From Rhodospirillales bacterium (lineage in GTDB: Bacteria > Pseudomonadota > Alphaproteobacteria > Rhodospirillales > JASLQF01): a stretch of 62,823 nucleotides of DNA. The notes under the pieces were generated by a model. It did not search any database, was not told where the DNA came from, and worked only from the letters and a program-made list of their open reading frames with translations. Of the stretch, positions 8,947-18,407 are shown piece after piece. Location of the stretch: assembly GCA_030744625.1 (NCBI GenBank), contig JASLQF010000020.1, positions 1-62,823 of the forward strand, read 5' to 3'. Both the position numbers and the translations under genes were made by a program. Each line of letters starts with the position of its first letter. Position 1 is the stretch's first letter.

Positions 8947-10560
8947 ATGACCGACATCCGCGAGCACGCCCAGCACAGCAAGGCATGGCCCTTCGTCGAG
9001 GCCAAGACGGTGCTCGACCGGCTCGGCGGCGGTGTGCCGGAAAAGGGCTACGTGCTTTTCGAGACCGGCTACGGGCCGTCCGGGCTGCCCCACATCGGCA
9101 CCTTCGGCGAAGTGGCGCGCACCGCCATGGTGCGCCACGCTTTTGCCGCGCTCTCCGACGTGCCAACCCGGCTCTTCGCCTTCTCCGACGACATGGACGG
9201 TTTGCGCGGCGTTCCCGACAACGTGCCCGGGCGCGCCATGATGGAAGGCTACGTCGGCGACAAGGAAACCACCTTCGGCACGCCCTTGACCTCGGTCCCC
9301 GATCCGTTCGGCACCCACGAGAGCTTCGGCGCCCACAACAACGCGCGGCTCCAGGCCTTCCTCGACGCGTTCGGCTTCGACTACGAGTTCAAAAGCGCCA
9401 CCGAGCTTTACGCGAGCGGCCACTTCGACGCGGTGCTGCGGAACGTGCTGGCCCACTACGGCGCGGTGATGGAGGTAGTGGTGCCGACGCTGGGACCGGC
9501 GCGCCAGGCCACCTACTGCCCCTTCCTGCCGGTGCGCGAGCGAGGCGGGCGCAAGCAGGTCCTCGAGGTGCCGGCGGTGGAGCACGACGCCGAGGCCGGC
9601 ACCATCGTCTTCAAGGACGACGTGGAGGGCTTGTTCGAGGTCCCGGTCAGCGGCGGCCAGTGCAAGCTGCAATGGCGCGTCGACTGGGCCATGCGGTGGG
9701 CGGCGCTCGGCGTCGATTACGAGATGTCGGGCAAGGACCTCATCGATTCGGTGCGCCTTTCGGGCCGCATCTGCCGCATCCTCGGGGCGCCGCCGCCGGT
9801 CGGCTTTACCTACGAGCTGTTTCTCGACGAGAACGGCGAGAAGATATCGAAGTCGAGGGGCAACGGCCTGGCGGTCGAGGAATGGCTGCGCTACGCGCCG
9901 GCCGAGAGCCTGTCGCTGTTCATGTACCAGAAGCCTCGTACAGCGAAGCGCCTCTTCTTCGACGTCATCCCGCGCGCCGTCGACGACTACCTGCGCCACG
10001 TGGCCGCCTTCGACGGACAGGAGCCGGCCAAGCGCCTCGACAACCCGGCCTGGCATATTCACCAGGGGGCGCCGGCCCACGAGGATTCGGGGCTCTCCTA
10101 CAACGTGCTCTTGAACTTGACCGGCGTCTGCCATGCCGAGGACAAGGCGGTGCTGTGGCATTTCATCTCGCGCTACCGCCCCGGGGTGACGCCGGAAAGC
10201 GCGCCGGTGGTCGACCGCCTGGCCGAGTACGCCATCAACTACTACCGGGACTTCGTAAAGCCGGCGAAGCGCTACCGCCCGCCCAGCGACGACGAGAAGG
10301 CGGCGCTCGAGGACCTGGCAGCCACCCTCGAGGAACTGCCGGCGGGCTCGGATGCCGAGGCCATCCAAGCGCAAGTCTACGAGGTCGGCAAGCGCCACCC
10401 CTTCGCCGACCTCAAGGCGTGGTTCCGGGCGCTCTACGAGATCCTGCTCGGCCAGAGCACCGGCCCGCGCATGGGGTCCTTCATCGCGCTCTATGGCATC
10501 GCCGAGACGGTGACCCTGATCCGCCGGGCCCTGGCCGGCGAGGACCTGGCCGCCGATTGA
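8947..10560 (+). CDS. lysS: Lysyl-tRNA synthetase, class I
   Basis: Charges tRNA-Lys. At 537 residues with a Rossmann-type HIGH motif (SGLPHIGTFGE near residue 36) and a KMSKS-type loop (EKISKSRGNG near residue 302), it is the class I enzyme typical of archaea and many Alphaproteobacteria, unrelated to the class II LysRS of E. coli. The YGPSGLPHIG context and the C-terminal helical anticodon-binding region are present and uninterrupted. It converges with the class IV aminotransferase gene 18 bases downstream. Confidence 0.95.
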   Translation: MTDIREHAQHSKAWPFVEAKTVLDRLGGGVPEKGYVLFETGYGPSGLPHIGTFGEVARTAMVRHAFAALSDVPTRLFAFSDDMDGLRGVPDNVPGRAMMEGYVGDKETTFGTPLTSVPDPFGTHESFGAHNNARLQAFLDAFGFDYEFKSATELYASGHFDAVLRNVLAHYGAVMEVVVPTLGPARQATYCPFLPVRERGGRKQVLEVPAVEHDAEAGTIVFKDDVEGLFEVPVSGGQCKLQWRVDWAMRWAALGVDYEMSGKDLIDSVRLSGRICRILGAPPPVGFTYELFLDENGEKISKSRGNGLAVEEWLRYAPAESLSLFMYQKPRTAKRLFFDVIPRAVDDYLRHVAAFDGQEPAKRLDNPAWHIHQGAPAHEDSGLSYNVLLNLTGVCHAEDKAVLWHFISRYRPGVTPESAPVVDRLAEYAINYYRDFVKPAKRYRPPSDDEKAALEDLAATLEELPAGSDAEAIQAQVYEVGKRHPFADLKAWFRALYEILLGQSTGPRMGSFIALYGIAETVTLIRRALAGEDLAAD

Positions 10561-10578
10561 GGGCTGTCGGTTCTTCGC

Positions 10579-11443
10579 CTAACCCGAGTGGGCCCATTCG
10601 AAGTAGAGGTCGCGCGCCTTGCCGTAGACGGGGCCGGGCTGCAGGTCGCGGCCCTCGATGCGCGTGCACGGCGCCACCTTGTAATAGTTGCCCGACCCGA
10701 AGACCTCGTCGGCCTCGAGCACTTCGCCGAAGTCGATGGCCCTCTCGACGACGGTGACGCCGGCGCCCCGCAACAACCCGACGACGCGCTGGCGGGTCAG
10801 GCCGTTGAGATAGGTGCCGTTGGGGGCCGGAGTGTGCACGGCCCCGTCCTTGACCATGAACAGGTTGGAATAGGCGAACTCGGCGACGTTGCCGATGGGG
10901 TCGAGGACCACCGCCGTGTCGAAGCCCTTGCCCGTGGCCTCGGCGACGCAGCGCGCCACGTTGGGATACAGGCACGACGCCTTGGCCTCGTTGGGCGCCA
11001 TGTCGCGCGCCGGGCGGCGGAAGCTGGACAGGCACGCGCTGAAGCCGTCGGGCGGCGGCAAGGGCGATTCGCGGATCGTCATGGTGAACACGGTGCTGTC
11101 CGGATCCGGGGTGATGAAGCCCTCGGTGGCGTAGAACATGGGGCAGATATAGAGTTCGGCGTCGGCGGCGAAGCGATCGATGCCCTCGCCGGCCAGCGCC
11201 GCGATCTCGCCGCCGGAAAGGGTGGGCGCGAGGCCGAGCACGCGCGCCGAAGCCACGGCGCGCGCGCAGTGCAGATCGAGGTCCGGCACCACGCCGTCGA
11301 AGGCGCGCGCCCCGTCGAACACGATGGAGCTCCAACCACACCGCATGGTCGTCGGCCTTGAGCAGCGGCGGGCTCCCTTCCTGCCAGCCACCTCCGGAGA
11401 AGGTGATTACCCTGCCGTCGCTGCCGTGGTGCGTCTTGGCCAT
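10579..11443 (-). pseudogene. Branched-chain amino acid aminotransferase-like (class IV), frameshifted
   Basis: Fold-type IV PLP aminotransferase related to IlvE. The N-terminus starts at the ATG at 11443 (MAKTHHGSDGRVITFSGG...) and reads as far as DDHAVWL near 11340. The rest of the protein (SSIVFDGARAFDGVVPDLDL onward) is in another frame and runs to the stop at 10579. The break lies within 11325-11340 and would be repaired by restoring two bases, giving the usual W-L-G-S-S-(I/V)-F-D-G-A. Everything after it looks intact, including the PLP lysine in NEAKAS, GNVAEFAYSNLF and the SGNYYKVAPCTRIEG tail. It is either a recent pseudogene or a consensus error. Confidence 0.75.
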
Positions 11444-11728
11444 TGCCCCCCGCCTCGTCGCTCTAAACCCACGCGCCGACAGCATATACGGCGGCGGCGG
11501 CCGCGCCAACCGCGGCAGGCGCGCCGCGCCATGCCCGGACAGCGACATGACAGGATCGGGCTCTCCGCTCTCGAATAAGTTAATTTACCAATGGTAATAC
11601 ATTGAAATAATTCATTAAAACATTGATAAACTGCAAAACAGTTAATTCACGGGCAATTAAGTTCTTGATGGGCCGTGTAGGGCTAAATGCCGATAAACTA
11701 TTTAGCGGTTAAACGCCGAGAATCCCGT
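11444..11728. other. AT-rich intergenic region upstream of the aminotransferase gene
   Basis: After a GC-rich first 130 bases, positions about 11575-11710 are strikingly AT-rich for this genome, with repeated TTAA/TAAT words (for example TTAATTTACCAATGGTAA and TTAATTCACGGGCAATTAA). No gene is supported. Being AT-rich it could hold promoters or protein-binding sites for the aminotransferase, or be the 3' tail of the mutase gene, but I see no clear -35/-10 pair and no TTAA-N7-TTAA CtrA box. Confidence 0.5.
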
Positions 11729-13879
11729 TCACGCCGCATTGCGGCGCCGGCGGATGATGTCGACGACCTCGGCGGCGGCGGTCGGGATATGGGTGCCGGG
11801 GCCGTAAATGGCGCGGACGCCCAGGTCATGGAGATGGGCATGGTCCTGGGCCGGGATGACGCCGCCCAGCACGATCTGGATGTCGCCGGCACCGAGGCGT
11901 CCGAGTTCCGCGACGAGGGCGCCGACCAGGGTCTTGTGGCCTCCCGCCTGCGAGGAGACGCCGATCACATGGACGTCGTTTTCCACCGCTTGGCGGGCCA
12001 CCTCCTCGGGGGTCTGGAAGAGGGCGCCGATGTCCACGTCGAAGCCGATGTCGGCGAACGCGGTGGCGATGACCTTGGCGCCGCGGTCGTGGCCGTCCTG
12101 GCCCATCTTGATGACCAGCATGCGCGGGCGGCGGCCTTCCTCGCCGGCGAAGGCCTCGACGTCGGCACGGATCTTGGCGAAGCCGGCGTCGCCGTCGTAG
12201 GCGGCACCGTAGACGCCGGAGATGGAGCGTATCTCGGCGCGGTGGCGCGTGAACACCGTTTCCAGGGCGTCCGACACCTCGCCCACGGTGGCGCGTGCCC
12301 GCGCCGCCTCGATGGCCAGGGCCAGCAGGTTGGCGTCGGCGGAAGCGGCGCCCTCCGTCAGGGCGTCCAACGCGGCACGGCACGCCGTCTCGTCGCGCCC
12401 GCGGCGCACGTTCTCGAGGCGGGCGATCTGGGCGGCGCGTACCTTGGTGTTGTCGACCTCGAGAATCTCCACCTCCCCGTCTTCCTCCGGGGCATACTTG
12501 TTGACGCCGACGATGACCTCGGCGCCGCGGTCGATGCGGGCCTGGCGGCGCGCCGCCGATTCCTCGATGCGCAGCTTGGGCATGCCGGCCTCGATGGCCC
12601 GGGTCATGCCGCCCATCTCCTCGACCTCGGCGATCAGCTTGCGCGCCTCGGCGGCCACCGAGTGGGTCAGGCTCTCCACGTAATAGCTGCCGCCCAGGGG
12701 ATCGACGACGCGGGGAATTCCCGTTTCCTCGGCGAGCACCAGCTGCGTGTTGCGGGCGATGCGCGCCGAGAACGGGGTGGGCAGCGCCAGCGCCTCGTCG
12801 AGGGAATTGGTGTGCAGGCTCTGGGTGCCGCCGAGCACGCCGGCCAGGGCCTCGATGGTGGTACGAACGACGTTGTTGAAGGGATCCGTGGCGGCGAGAG
12901 AGACGCCCGAGGTCTGACAATGGGTGCGCAACGCCGAAGAGCGCGCGTCCCGGGGCTCGAACGGCGCCATCAATTCGGCCCAAAGCAAGCGCGCGGCGCG
13001 CAATTTGGCGATCTCCATGAAGAAGTTCATGCCGAGGCAGAAAAAGAAGCTGAGGCGCGGTGCGAAGCTGTCCACGGCGAGCCCCTTGCCAAGCGCGGCG
13101 CGCACGTATTCCAGGCCGTCGGCGAGGGTGAAGGCGAGTTCCTGGACGCAGGTGGCGCCGGCTTCCTGCATGTGGTAGCCGGAGATCGACACCGAGTTGA
13201 AGCGCGGCATGTGTTTTGCCGTGTGCTCGATGATGTCGGCGACGATGCGCATGCTCGCCGCCGGGGGATAGATGTAGGTGTTGCGGACCATGAACTCCTT
13301 GAGGACGTCGTTCTGGATGGTTCCCGAGAGCTTGTCCTGGCCGACCCCTTGCTCCTCGGCGGTGACGATATAGCCGGCCAATACCGGCAGCACGGCGCCG
13401 TTCATGGTCATCGACACGCTCATCTCGTCGAGGGGGATGGCGTCGAAGAGGACTTTCATGTCCTCGACGCTGTCGATGGCCACTCCCGCCTTGCCGACGT
13501 CGCCGACGACCCTTGGATGATCGGAATCGTAGCCCCGGTGGGTGGCCAGGTCGAAGGCCACCGAGAGACCCTTCTGCCCCCCCGCCAGGTTGGCGCGGTA
13601 GAAGGCGTTGGACTCCTCGGCCGTCGAAAAGCCGGCGTACTGGCGCACCGTCCACGGCCGGTTTGCGTACATGGTCGCGTACGGGCCGCGCGCGAACGGC
13701 GGCGCGCCGGGCGGCACGTCCAGGTGCCCGATGCCCTCGAGGTCCTCGGCCGTATACAAAGGCTTGACCGGGATGCCCTCGGGCGTCTCCCAGATCAGGT
13801 CGTCCGGGGACTTTCCGTGCAACTCCGCATCCGCCATCCGGCGCCAGTCGGCCGCTGATTTCTTGGGTTTTTTCGCCAT
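11729..13879 (-). CDS. scpA: Methylmalonyl-CoA mutase, full-length subunit
   Basis: Adenosylcobalamin-dependent interconversion of (R)-methylmalonyl-CoA and succinyl-CoA, linking propionyl-CoA use to the TCA cycle. The 716-residue protein carries the TIM-barrel domain ([56 protein letters not shown]) and a C-terminal B12-binding domain with the DxHxxG motif in [14 protein letters not shown] near residue 600, and GGVIPAQDH. This single-chain form resembles the catalytic subunit found in animals and many Alphaproteobacteria. The ATG at 13879 (MAKKPKKS) is preferred to an upstream one at 13906. No epimerase or carboxylase gene is nearby. Confidence 0.94.
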   Translation of the reverse strand: MAKKPKKSAADWRRMADAELHGKSPDDLIWETPEGIPVKPLYTAEDLEGIGHLDVPPGAPPFARGPYATMYANRPWTVRQYAGFSTAEESNAFYRANLAGGQKGLSVAFDLATHRGYDSDHPRVVGDVGKAGVAIDSVEDMKVLFDAIPLDEMSVSMTMNGAVLPVLAGYIVTAEEQGVGQDKLSGTIQNDVLKEFMVRNTYIYPPAASMRIVADIIEHTAKHMPRFNSVSISGYHMQEAGATCVQELAFTLADGLEYVRAALGKGLAVDSFAPRLSFFFCLGMNFFMEIAKLRAARLLWAELMAPFEPRDARSSALRTHCQTSGVSLAATDPFNNVVRTTIEALAGVLGGTQSLHTNSLDEALALPTPFSARIARNTQLVLAEETGIPRVVDPLGGSYYVESLTHSVAAEARKLIAEVEEMGGMTRAIEAGMPKLRIEESAARRQARIDRGAEVIVGVNKYAPEEDGEVEILEVDNTKVRAAQIARLENVRRGRDETACRAALDALTEGAASADANLLALAIEAARARATVGEVSDALETVFTRHRAEIRSISGVYGAAYDGDAGFAKIRADVEAFAGEEGRRPRMLVIKMGQDGHDRGAKVIATAFADIGFDVDIGALFQTPEEVARQAVENDVHVIGVSSQAGGHKTLVGALVAELGRLGAGDIQIVLGGVIPAQDHAHLHDLGVRAIYGPGTHIPTAAAEVVDIIRRRRNAA

Positions 13880-14074
13880 GGCGCCTTCCAGGACACTAGC
13901 CGGCAAGTATAGCCAAGCGGCCTTTGAGGCGGGAGAAATTTTATTGACCGGGTCCCCGCCGGGCGCCTGGAAAGGGCGTGCGCGCCCGATTCACGCACAA
14001 AATATGGGGACGCCACTTGCCTGCCTATCGCAAATATTGTAAGTACCGGTCCGCCCAAACAAGCGGAGAACACG

Positions 14075-14440
14075 ATGTCGGTAGAGTGGACGGCTGAGCG
14101 CACGAAAAACCTCGTCGATCTGTGGAACAAGGGGCTGACCACCGCCGAGATCGGCCGCCGCCTAGGCGTCACCAAGAATTCGGTGGTCGGCAAGGCGCAC
14201 CGCCTCGACCTGCCGAAGCGCCAGTCTCCCATTCCGCCGCCGGCCGAGGGGACGCCGATCGTCAGGCTGGAAGCCTTGAGGGCCGGCATGTGCAGTTGGC
14301 CGGAGGGCGAGCCGGGCAAGCCGGACTTCCGCTTCTGCGGCAAGAAGCCGACTATTCCGGGCAAGCCCTATTGCGCCGAACACTGCGCCCGCGCCTACGT
14401 CAGAAATTCCAAGGACAGGAAACGCTCGGCGGCCGCCTGA
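14075..14440 (+). CDS. gcrA: GcrA cell cycle regulator
   Basis: Small DNA-binding regulator of alphaproteobacterial cell-cycle genes that acts with sigma-70 at methylated GANTC-containing promoters. The 121-residue protein has the family N-terminus (MSVEWTAERTKNLVDLWNKG), a helix-turn-helix core TAEIGRRLGVTKNSVVGKAH, and the Cys-containing tail (MCSWPEGEPG, FRFCGKK, YCAEHCARAY). A GCGGAGAA ribosome site precedes the ATG. Its presence places the organism in the Alphaproteobacteria. Confidence 0.93.
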   Translation: MSVEWTAERTKNLVDLWNKGLTTAEIGRRLGVTKNSVVGKAHRLDLPKRQSPIPPPAEGTPIVRLEALRAGMCSWPEGEPGKPDFRFCGKKPTIPGKPYCAEHCARAYVRNSKDRKRSAAA

Positions 14441-14500
14441 GCGGTGGGCCTTAGGGCCTCGTCGTCCTGGATCAAAACGATCCAAAGCGTGAATCGGCCT

Positions 14501-14947
14501 CTACGCCGGGTTTTCTTCGTCTTGCGAATCCCTGACCACGCGCACGAGGCGGCCGATGGCGGCGCCGACCTCGGAACTGGGCACGCCATCCTTGTACTTG
14601 TAGGCCAGGTCCTCGGCGAAGATCTTGCGCGAGCGCTCGCTCATATTGGCATACAGCTTTTCCAGCAGGGCGTGGTTTTTCTCGGCCGCCTTCAGCAGCA
14701 CCAGGATGTCGCCGTTGTCGGCCAGCAACAGAAATTTCTGGATGGCGACGTCGTCGGCTCCGCCGATGGCGTCCATGAACTCCAGCGTCAGTTCCTCGGC
14801 ACTCTTCTCGAATCCCGCCGCGGGAGTGAGGAGCTTGGTGATCTGCAGCAAGAGGACCTTGAGTTCCCCCTCCGCGACGTCGATCTCGGTATCGCCGAGC
14901 CGCAGCCGGTAGGACTGGGGCGCCAGCTTGGTGAGCGATATCTCCAT
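14501..14947 (-). CDS. Hypothetical protein, possible FliG C-domain resemblance
   Basis: Function not established. The 148-residue protein begins MEISLTKLAPQSYRLRLGDTE, with an N-terminal half like a small beta domain. The C-terminal half (about residues 75-120: NGDILVLLKAAEKN followed by LYANMSERSRKIFAEDL) recalls the C-terminal motor domain of flagellar switch protein FliG, where a similar stretch ends with NMSxRAxxxLxEDL. The resemblance is by eye only and no other flagellar gene is in the window. It converges with gcrA and is divergent from the Nudix gene. Codon use fits a real gene. Confidence 0.65.
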   Translation of the reverse strand: MEISLTKLAPQSYRLRLGDTEIDVAEGELKVLLLQITKLLTPAAGFEKSAEELTLEFMDAIGGADDVAIQKFLLLADNGDILVLLKAAEKNHALLEKLYANMSERSRKIFAEDLAYKYKDGVPSSEVGAAIGRLVRVVRDSQDEENPA

Positions 14948-15068
14948 GTTTCCCCCGAGGAATTACCCTCGCGTATACCGAAAACAAGGCTGGCATACGG
15001 TTGCGCCGATGACAAGTGCGCCGCCGCTTGACCCCACCGCAGTCGATAGAATCTAATATTTGGCGCCC

Positions 15069-15914
15069 ATGAGCTTCCTCGAGCGAATCGCCGAGTGCAC
15101 GGCCACCGACCTGTCGCGCTACAGGCCTTTCCGCGTCGAGGACGCCGACCTGGGCCTGGTCAGGGACGATTTTGCCGAGGTCCTGGGCGAGTTTTCCGAG
15201 GTCTTCAGGGTGTCCAAGTGGTCGGTCGATGTGACCGCGCGGCTCGCCGCTCCCGACCAGCGGACCGAGGCCGTCGGTGCCGTGCTCCGCACCCTCGCCG
15301 GGCGCGGCATGATCCCGGGCTGGCGCGACGAGCCTTATCCGGTCGGCACCTCTTTCGGGGCGCCCGCCTACTTTACGATGGAGCGTGCCGCCGTGCCCCT
15401 GTTCGGGGTGCGCGCCTACGGGGTGCACCTGAACGGCTATGTGCGGGGCGGCGGCGGCATGGAGATGTGGATCGGCCGGCGCGCTCTCGACAAGCCGACG
15501 GCGCCGGGCAAACTCGACCAGTTGGTGGCCGGCGGCCAGCCGGCCGGGGCGACGCTCAGGGACAACCTGATCAACGAGTGCGCCGAGGAGGCGAGCCTTT
15601 CGCAAGCGTTGGCGGCGCAAGCGGTGCCGGTGGGCGCCGTGACCTACTGCGCGGAGCGCGCCGAGGGGCTGCGCCGCGACGTGCTGTTCAACTACGACCT
15701 GGAACTTCCGGCCGACTTCCGGCCCGTCAACGCCGACGGCGAGATCTCGGAATTCTACCTGTGGCCCATCGAGCGCGTCATCGAGACCGTGCGCGAGTCC
15801 GACGCCTTCAAGTTCAACTGCGCCCTCGTGGTCATCGACTTCCTGGTCCGCCACGGCCTGATTTCCCCCGAGCACCCCGACTACGTGGAGATATTGCGCG
15901 GCCTGCACGGGTGA
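15069..15914 (+). CDS. Nudix hydrolase with DUF4743-type N-terminal domain
   Basis: The 281-residue protein matches the two-domain family seen at the end of fungal thiamin pyrophosphokinase Tnr3: an N-terminal DUF4743-like region (RYRPFRVEDADLGLVR, FRVSKWSVDVTARL) and a Nudix domain from about residue 120 (VRAYGVHLNGYVRGGG, MWIGRRALDKPTAPGKLDQ). The Nudix box around residues 155-180 keeps INECAEEASL, but the first conserved Glu position appears replaced (AGATLRDN where GE is usual). The family hydrolyses oxidised thiamin diphosphates and other nucleoside diphosphate derivatives; the true substrate here is unknown. The ATG at 15069 is chosen over a TTG three codons upstream. Confidence 0.8.
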   Translation: MSFLERIAECTATDLSRYRPFRVEDADLGLVRDDFAEVLGEFSEVFRVSKWSVDVTARLAAPDQRTEAVGAVLRTLAGRGMIPGWRDEPYPVGTSFGAPAYFTMERAAVPLFGVRAYGVHLNGYVRGGGGMEMWIGRRALDKPTAPGKLDQLVAGGQPAGATLRDNLINECAEEASLSQALAAQAVPVGAVTYCAERAEGLRRDVLFNYDLELPADFRPVNADGEISEFYLWPIERVIETVRESDAFKFNCALVVIDFLVRHGLISPEHPDYVEILRGLHG

Positions 15915-15929
15915 GGGCGCCGCCGGTCT

Positions 15930-16796
15930 TCACTCGAACCCGGCCATTTGCCGGACTTCCGCCGGGCTCTTGCCGGCGTCGCGCAGGGCTTGGATGGTCA
16001 GGCTCCGGTGGCGCTTGGCGAGGCGCCGGCCGGCCTCGTCGGCGAGCATCGGGTGGTGGTGGTAGAGCGGCACGTCGAGCCCCAACAGCGCCTGCAACAG
16101 GCGGTGCAGGTGGGTGGCGGCGAAGAGGTCCTCGCCGCGCGTCACCAGGGTGATCCCTTGCAGGTGGTCGTCGAGGGTGACGGCGAGATGGTAGCTCGTC
16201 GGCGTGTCCTTGCGGGCCAGCACCACGTCGCCGAAAAGGTTGGGCTCGGCGGCGGCGGTCCCGGCGGCGCCGTCGTGCCATTCGAGGGGGCCGGCCACCT
16301 CGGCCGCCCTTTTGGTGTCGAGCCTGAGGGCGGAGGGTGTGCCGGCGGCCTTCTTCGTGGCGCGTGTTTCGGGCGACAACCCGCGGCAGGTGCCGGGATA
16401 GAGGGGGCCGTCGGGGCCGTGCGGCGCGTGACCGGCGCGCGCGATCTCGGCGGCCACCTCCCGGCGCGTGCAAAAACACGGGTAGAGCAGGCCCAGCCCG
16501 TCGAGCCGCGCCAAGGCGCCCGCGTAGTCGTCCATGTGGTCGGACTGGCGGCGCACCGGCTCCTCCCAGGCGAGCCCGAGCCAGGCGAGGTCCTGGTAGA
16601 TGGCTTCCTCGAACTGGGGCCGGCAGCGCCCGGCGTCGATGTCCTCGATGCGCAGGATCAGGTGCCCGCCGCCGGCGCGTGCCGCCCTCTCGGCGAAAAG
16701 CGCGGCATAAGCGTGGCCGACGTGCAAAAGCCCCGTCGGGCTCGGCGCGAAGCGGGTGACGAAGGGGGCGGAAGCATCAGGGCCGGACGTGGACAT
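15930..16796 (-). CDS. gluQRS: Glutamyl-Q tRNA(Asp) synthetase
   Basis: Truncated GluRS paralogue that attaches glutamate to the queuosine in the anticodon of tRNA-Asp. The 288 residues fit this family, which lacks the anticodon-binding domain of GluRS. Visible are RFAPSPTGLLHVGHAYAAL (HIGH region), LRIEDIDAGRC, the Cys residues of YPCFCTRREV near residue 105, YPGTCRGLS, and RRLAKRHRSLTI at the KMSKS position. Converges with the Nudix gene 15 bases away. Confidence 0.93.
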   Translation of the reverse strand: MSTSGPDASAPFVTRFAPSPTGLLHVGHAYAALFAERAARAGGGHLILRIEDIDAGRCRPQFEEAIYQDLAWLGLAWEEPVRRQSDHMDDYAGALARLDGLGLLYPCFCTRREVAAEIARAGHAPHGPDGPLYPGTCRGLSPETRATKKAAGTPSALRLDTKRAAEVAGPLEWHDGAAGTAAAEPNLFGDVVLARKDTPTSYHLAVTLDDHLQGITLVTRGEDLFAATHLHRLLQALLGLDVPLYHHHPMLADEAGRRLAKRHRSLTIQALRDAGKSPAEVRQMAGFE

Positions 16797-16898
16797 GGGG
16801 TGACAATAGCAAGGATTGTGGGCTACCAGTGGCCGGACTTGTCTCCGACCTCTTCAGGCAAACAACCCAACCTCTTCGCGCAAACATCAAGGTGTCCC

Positions 16899-17570
16899 AT
16901 GGCCGAGCTTCCCGAACTGAGCGGCCCGAGCGTGGCGCCGGCGTCCGGCGGCAAGGCGGAGCAAGTGGTCATGTTCGTGCACGGGCTCGGCGCCGACGGC
17001 AACGACCTGATCGGGCTGGCCCCCCATTACCGGCACGTGCTTCCCGACGCCTTCTTCGTCTCGCCCGACGCGCCCTATCCATACGACATGGCCCCGATCG
17101 GCCGCCAGTGGTTCCCGATCGGCGATTTCAGCGCCGAAAGCCGGCTTGCCGGTGTCGTCGCGGCGGCGCCCATCCTGGACGCCTTCATCGACGAAACCCT
17201 GGCCGCCCACGGCCTCGGCGCCGACCGCCTGCTGCTCGTCGGCTTTTCCCAGGGCACCATGATGTCGTTGCACGTGGGCCTCAGGCGAGAAGCCCCGGTG
17301 GCCGGCATCATCGGCCATTCCGGCATGCTGGCCGGTCGCCATCTGCTGGACGCCGAGATTCGCTCGCGCCCGCCGGTGCTGTTGACCCACGGCGAGGCCG
17401 ATCCGCTGCTGCCCGTGCAATCCCTGCCCCGGGCCGAAGCCGCCCTCGAGGAGGCCGGCGTCTCCGTCGAGGCGCACGTTCGGCCCGGCCTCGGTCACGG
17501 CATTGACGAGGAATGCGTGCATCTCGGGCTCGCTTTCGCGGGGCGCGTATTCGGGGTGGCCGGGGCCTGA
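16899..17570 (+). CDS. Alpha/beta-hydrolase, phospholipase/carboxylesterase family
   Basis: A 223-residue serine hydrolase of the acyl-protein-thioesterase-like carboxylesterase family. The oxyanion-hole MFVHGLGADGND near residue 27, the nucleophile elbow GFSQG near residue 113, the acid in GEADPLLP near residue 168 and the catalytic His in GLGHGID near residue 197 form a complete triad. No signal peptide is visible, so it is presumably cytosolic. The start is the ATG after a 100-base gap from gluQRS. Its substrate cannot be told from the sequence. Confidence 0.88.
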   Translation: MAELPELSGPSVAPASGGKAEQVVMFVHGLGADGNDLIGLAPHYRHVLPDAFFVSPDAPYPYDMAPIGRQWFPIGDFSAESRLAGVVAAAPILDAFIDETLAAHGLGADRLLLVGFSQGTMMSLHVGLRREAPVAGIIGHSGMLAGRHLLDAEIRSRPPVLLTHGEADPLLPVQSLPRAEAALEEAGVSVEAHVRPGLGHGIDEECVHLGLAFAGRVFGVAGA

Positions 17571-17660
17571 GAGGCCTGAGAGGCATATGCGACATGGCGG
17601 TCATTTGGCAAGCGCCGGCCACTTGTTGTAAGCTGCCGCCTCCCGAACGGAGAGGGTTAA

Positions 17661-18224
17661 GTGTCCGTCACGCTTGAAAATTCCCCCGCCCTGGTGCTCA
17701 ACGCCGATTTCCGGCCGCTGAGCTACTTCCCGCTCTCCCTGTGGTCGTGGCAGAGCGCGGTGAAGGCGGTGTTCCTGGACCGCGTCAACGTGGTCTCCGA
17801 ATACGAGCGCGTGGTCCGTTCGCCGAGCTGGGAGGTGCGCGTGCCCAGCGTCATTTCGCTGAAGGCCTACGTGCCCATGAGCCGGCGCCCGGCCTTCACC
17901 CGCTTCAACGTTTTTCTGCGCGACAGATTCAGTTGCCAGTATTGCGGCGGCGGTTACCCGACCGAGGAGCTCACTTTCGACCACGTCGTGCCGCGCTCGC
18001 GTGGCGGCAAGACCGTTTGGACCAACGTGGTCACGGCGTGCGAGCCCTGCAACCTGCGCAAGGGACACCGGCTGCCCCGCGAATCACGCGTCTATCCGCG
18101 GTGCCGGCCGGTGGTGCCGACCAACTACCAGCTGCAGGAGAACGGGCGCGCCTTTCCGCCCAACTACCTGCACCAAAGCTGGTGCGACTTCCTGTACTGG
18201 GACTCCGAGCTCGAGGCGAGCTGA
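17661..18224 (+). CDS. HNH endonuclease family protein
   Basis: A 187-residue protein of the HNH nuclease family common as a single chromosomal gene in Alphaproteobacteria. The zinc/HNH core is visible: FSCQYCGGGYPTEELTFDHV with the first Cys pair and catalytic His, then SRGGKTVWTNVVTACEPCN with the Asn and second Cys pair. It starts with GTG at 17661 behind GGAGAGGG. The biological role is unclear; no methylase or other restriction-modification gene accompanies it. Confidence 0.85.
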   Translation: MSVTLENSPALVLNADFRPLSYFPLSLWSWQSAVKAVFLDRVNVVSEYERVVRSPSWEVRVPSVISLKAYVPMSRRPAFTRFNVFLRDRFSCQYCGGGYPTEELTFDHVVPRSRGGKTVWTNVVTACEPCNLRKGHRLPRESRVYPRCRPVVPTNYQLQENGRAFPPNYLHQSWCDFLYWDSELEAS

Positions 18225-18266
18225 GCGCCGCCGCGCCGCCGCGCTGGCATTTGACCACGCCGGCAT

Positions 18267-18294
18267 TTGACATGGCGGGGCGCCGGCGTATACT
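18267..18294 (+). promoter_or_regulatory. Sigma-70-type promoter of rpsD
   Basis: TTGACA (18267-18272), a 16-base spacer and TATACT (18289-18294), close to consensus, about 115 bases upstream of the rpsD start. The long leader could host autoregulation by S4, as known for rpsD in other bacteria, but I see no specific structure. Confidence 0.7.
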
Positions 18295-18407
18295 CCGCCG
18301 CCCATTTCCGGGAACGCGGGCCGCACCATCCACGCGCGGCCCCGCCGGCACCGACCTCGGCGCCGGCCTACCGGGACAATAACAACCGGCATAACGGGTG
18401 GAGAAAC

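Noticed and set aside
11575..11710. CtrA-binding site in the AT-rich gap
   Set aside because: TTAA words occur but none is spaced as TTAA-N7-TTAA.
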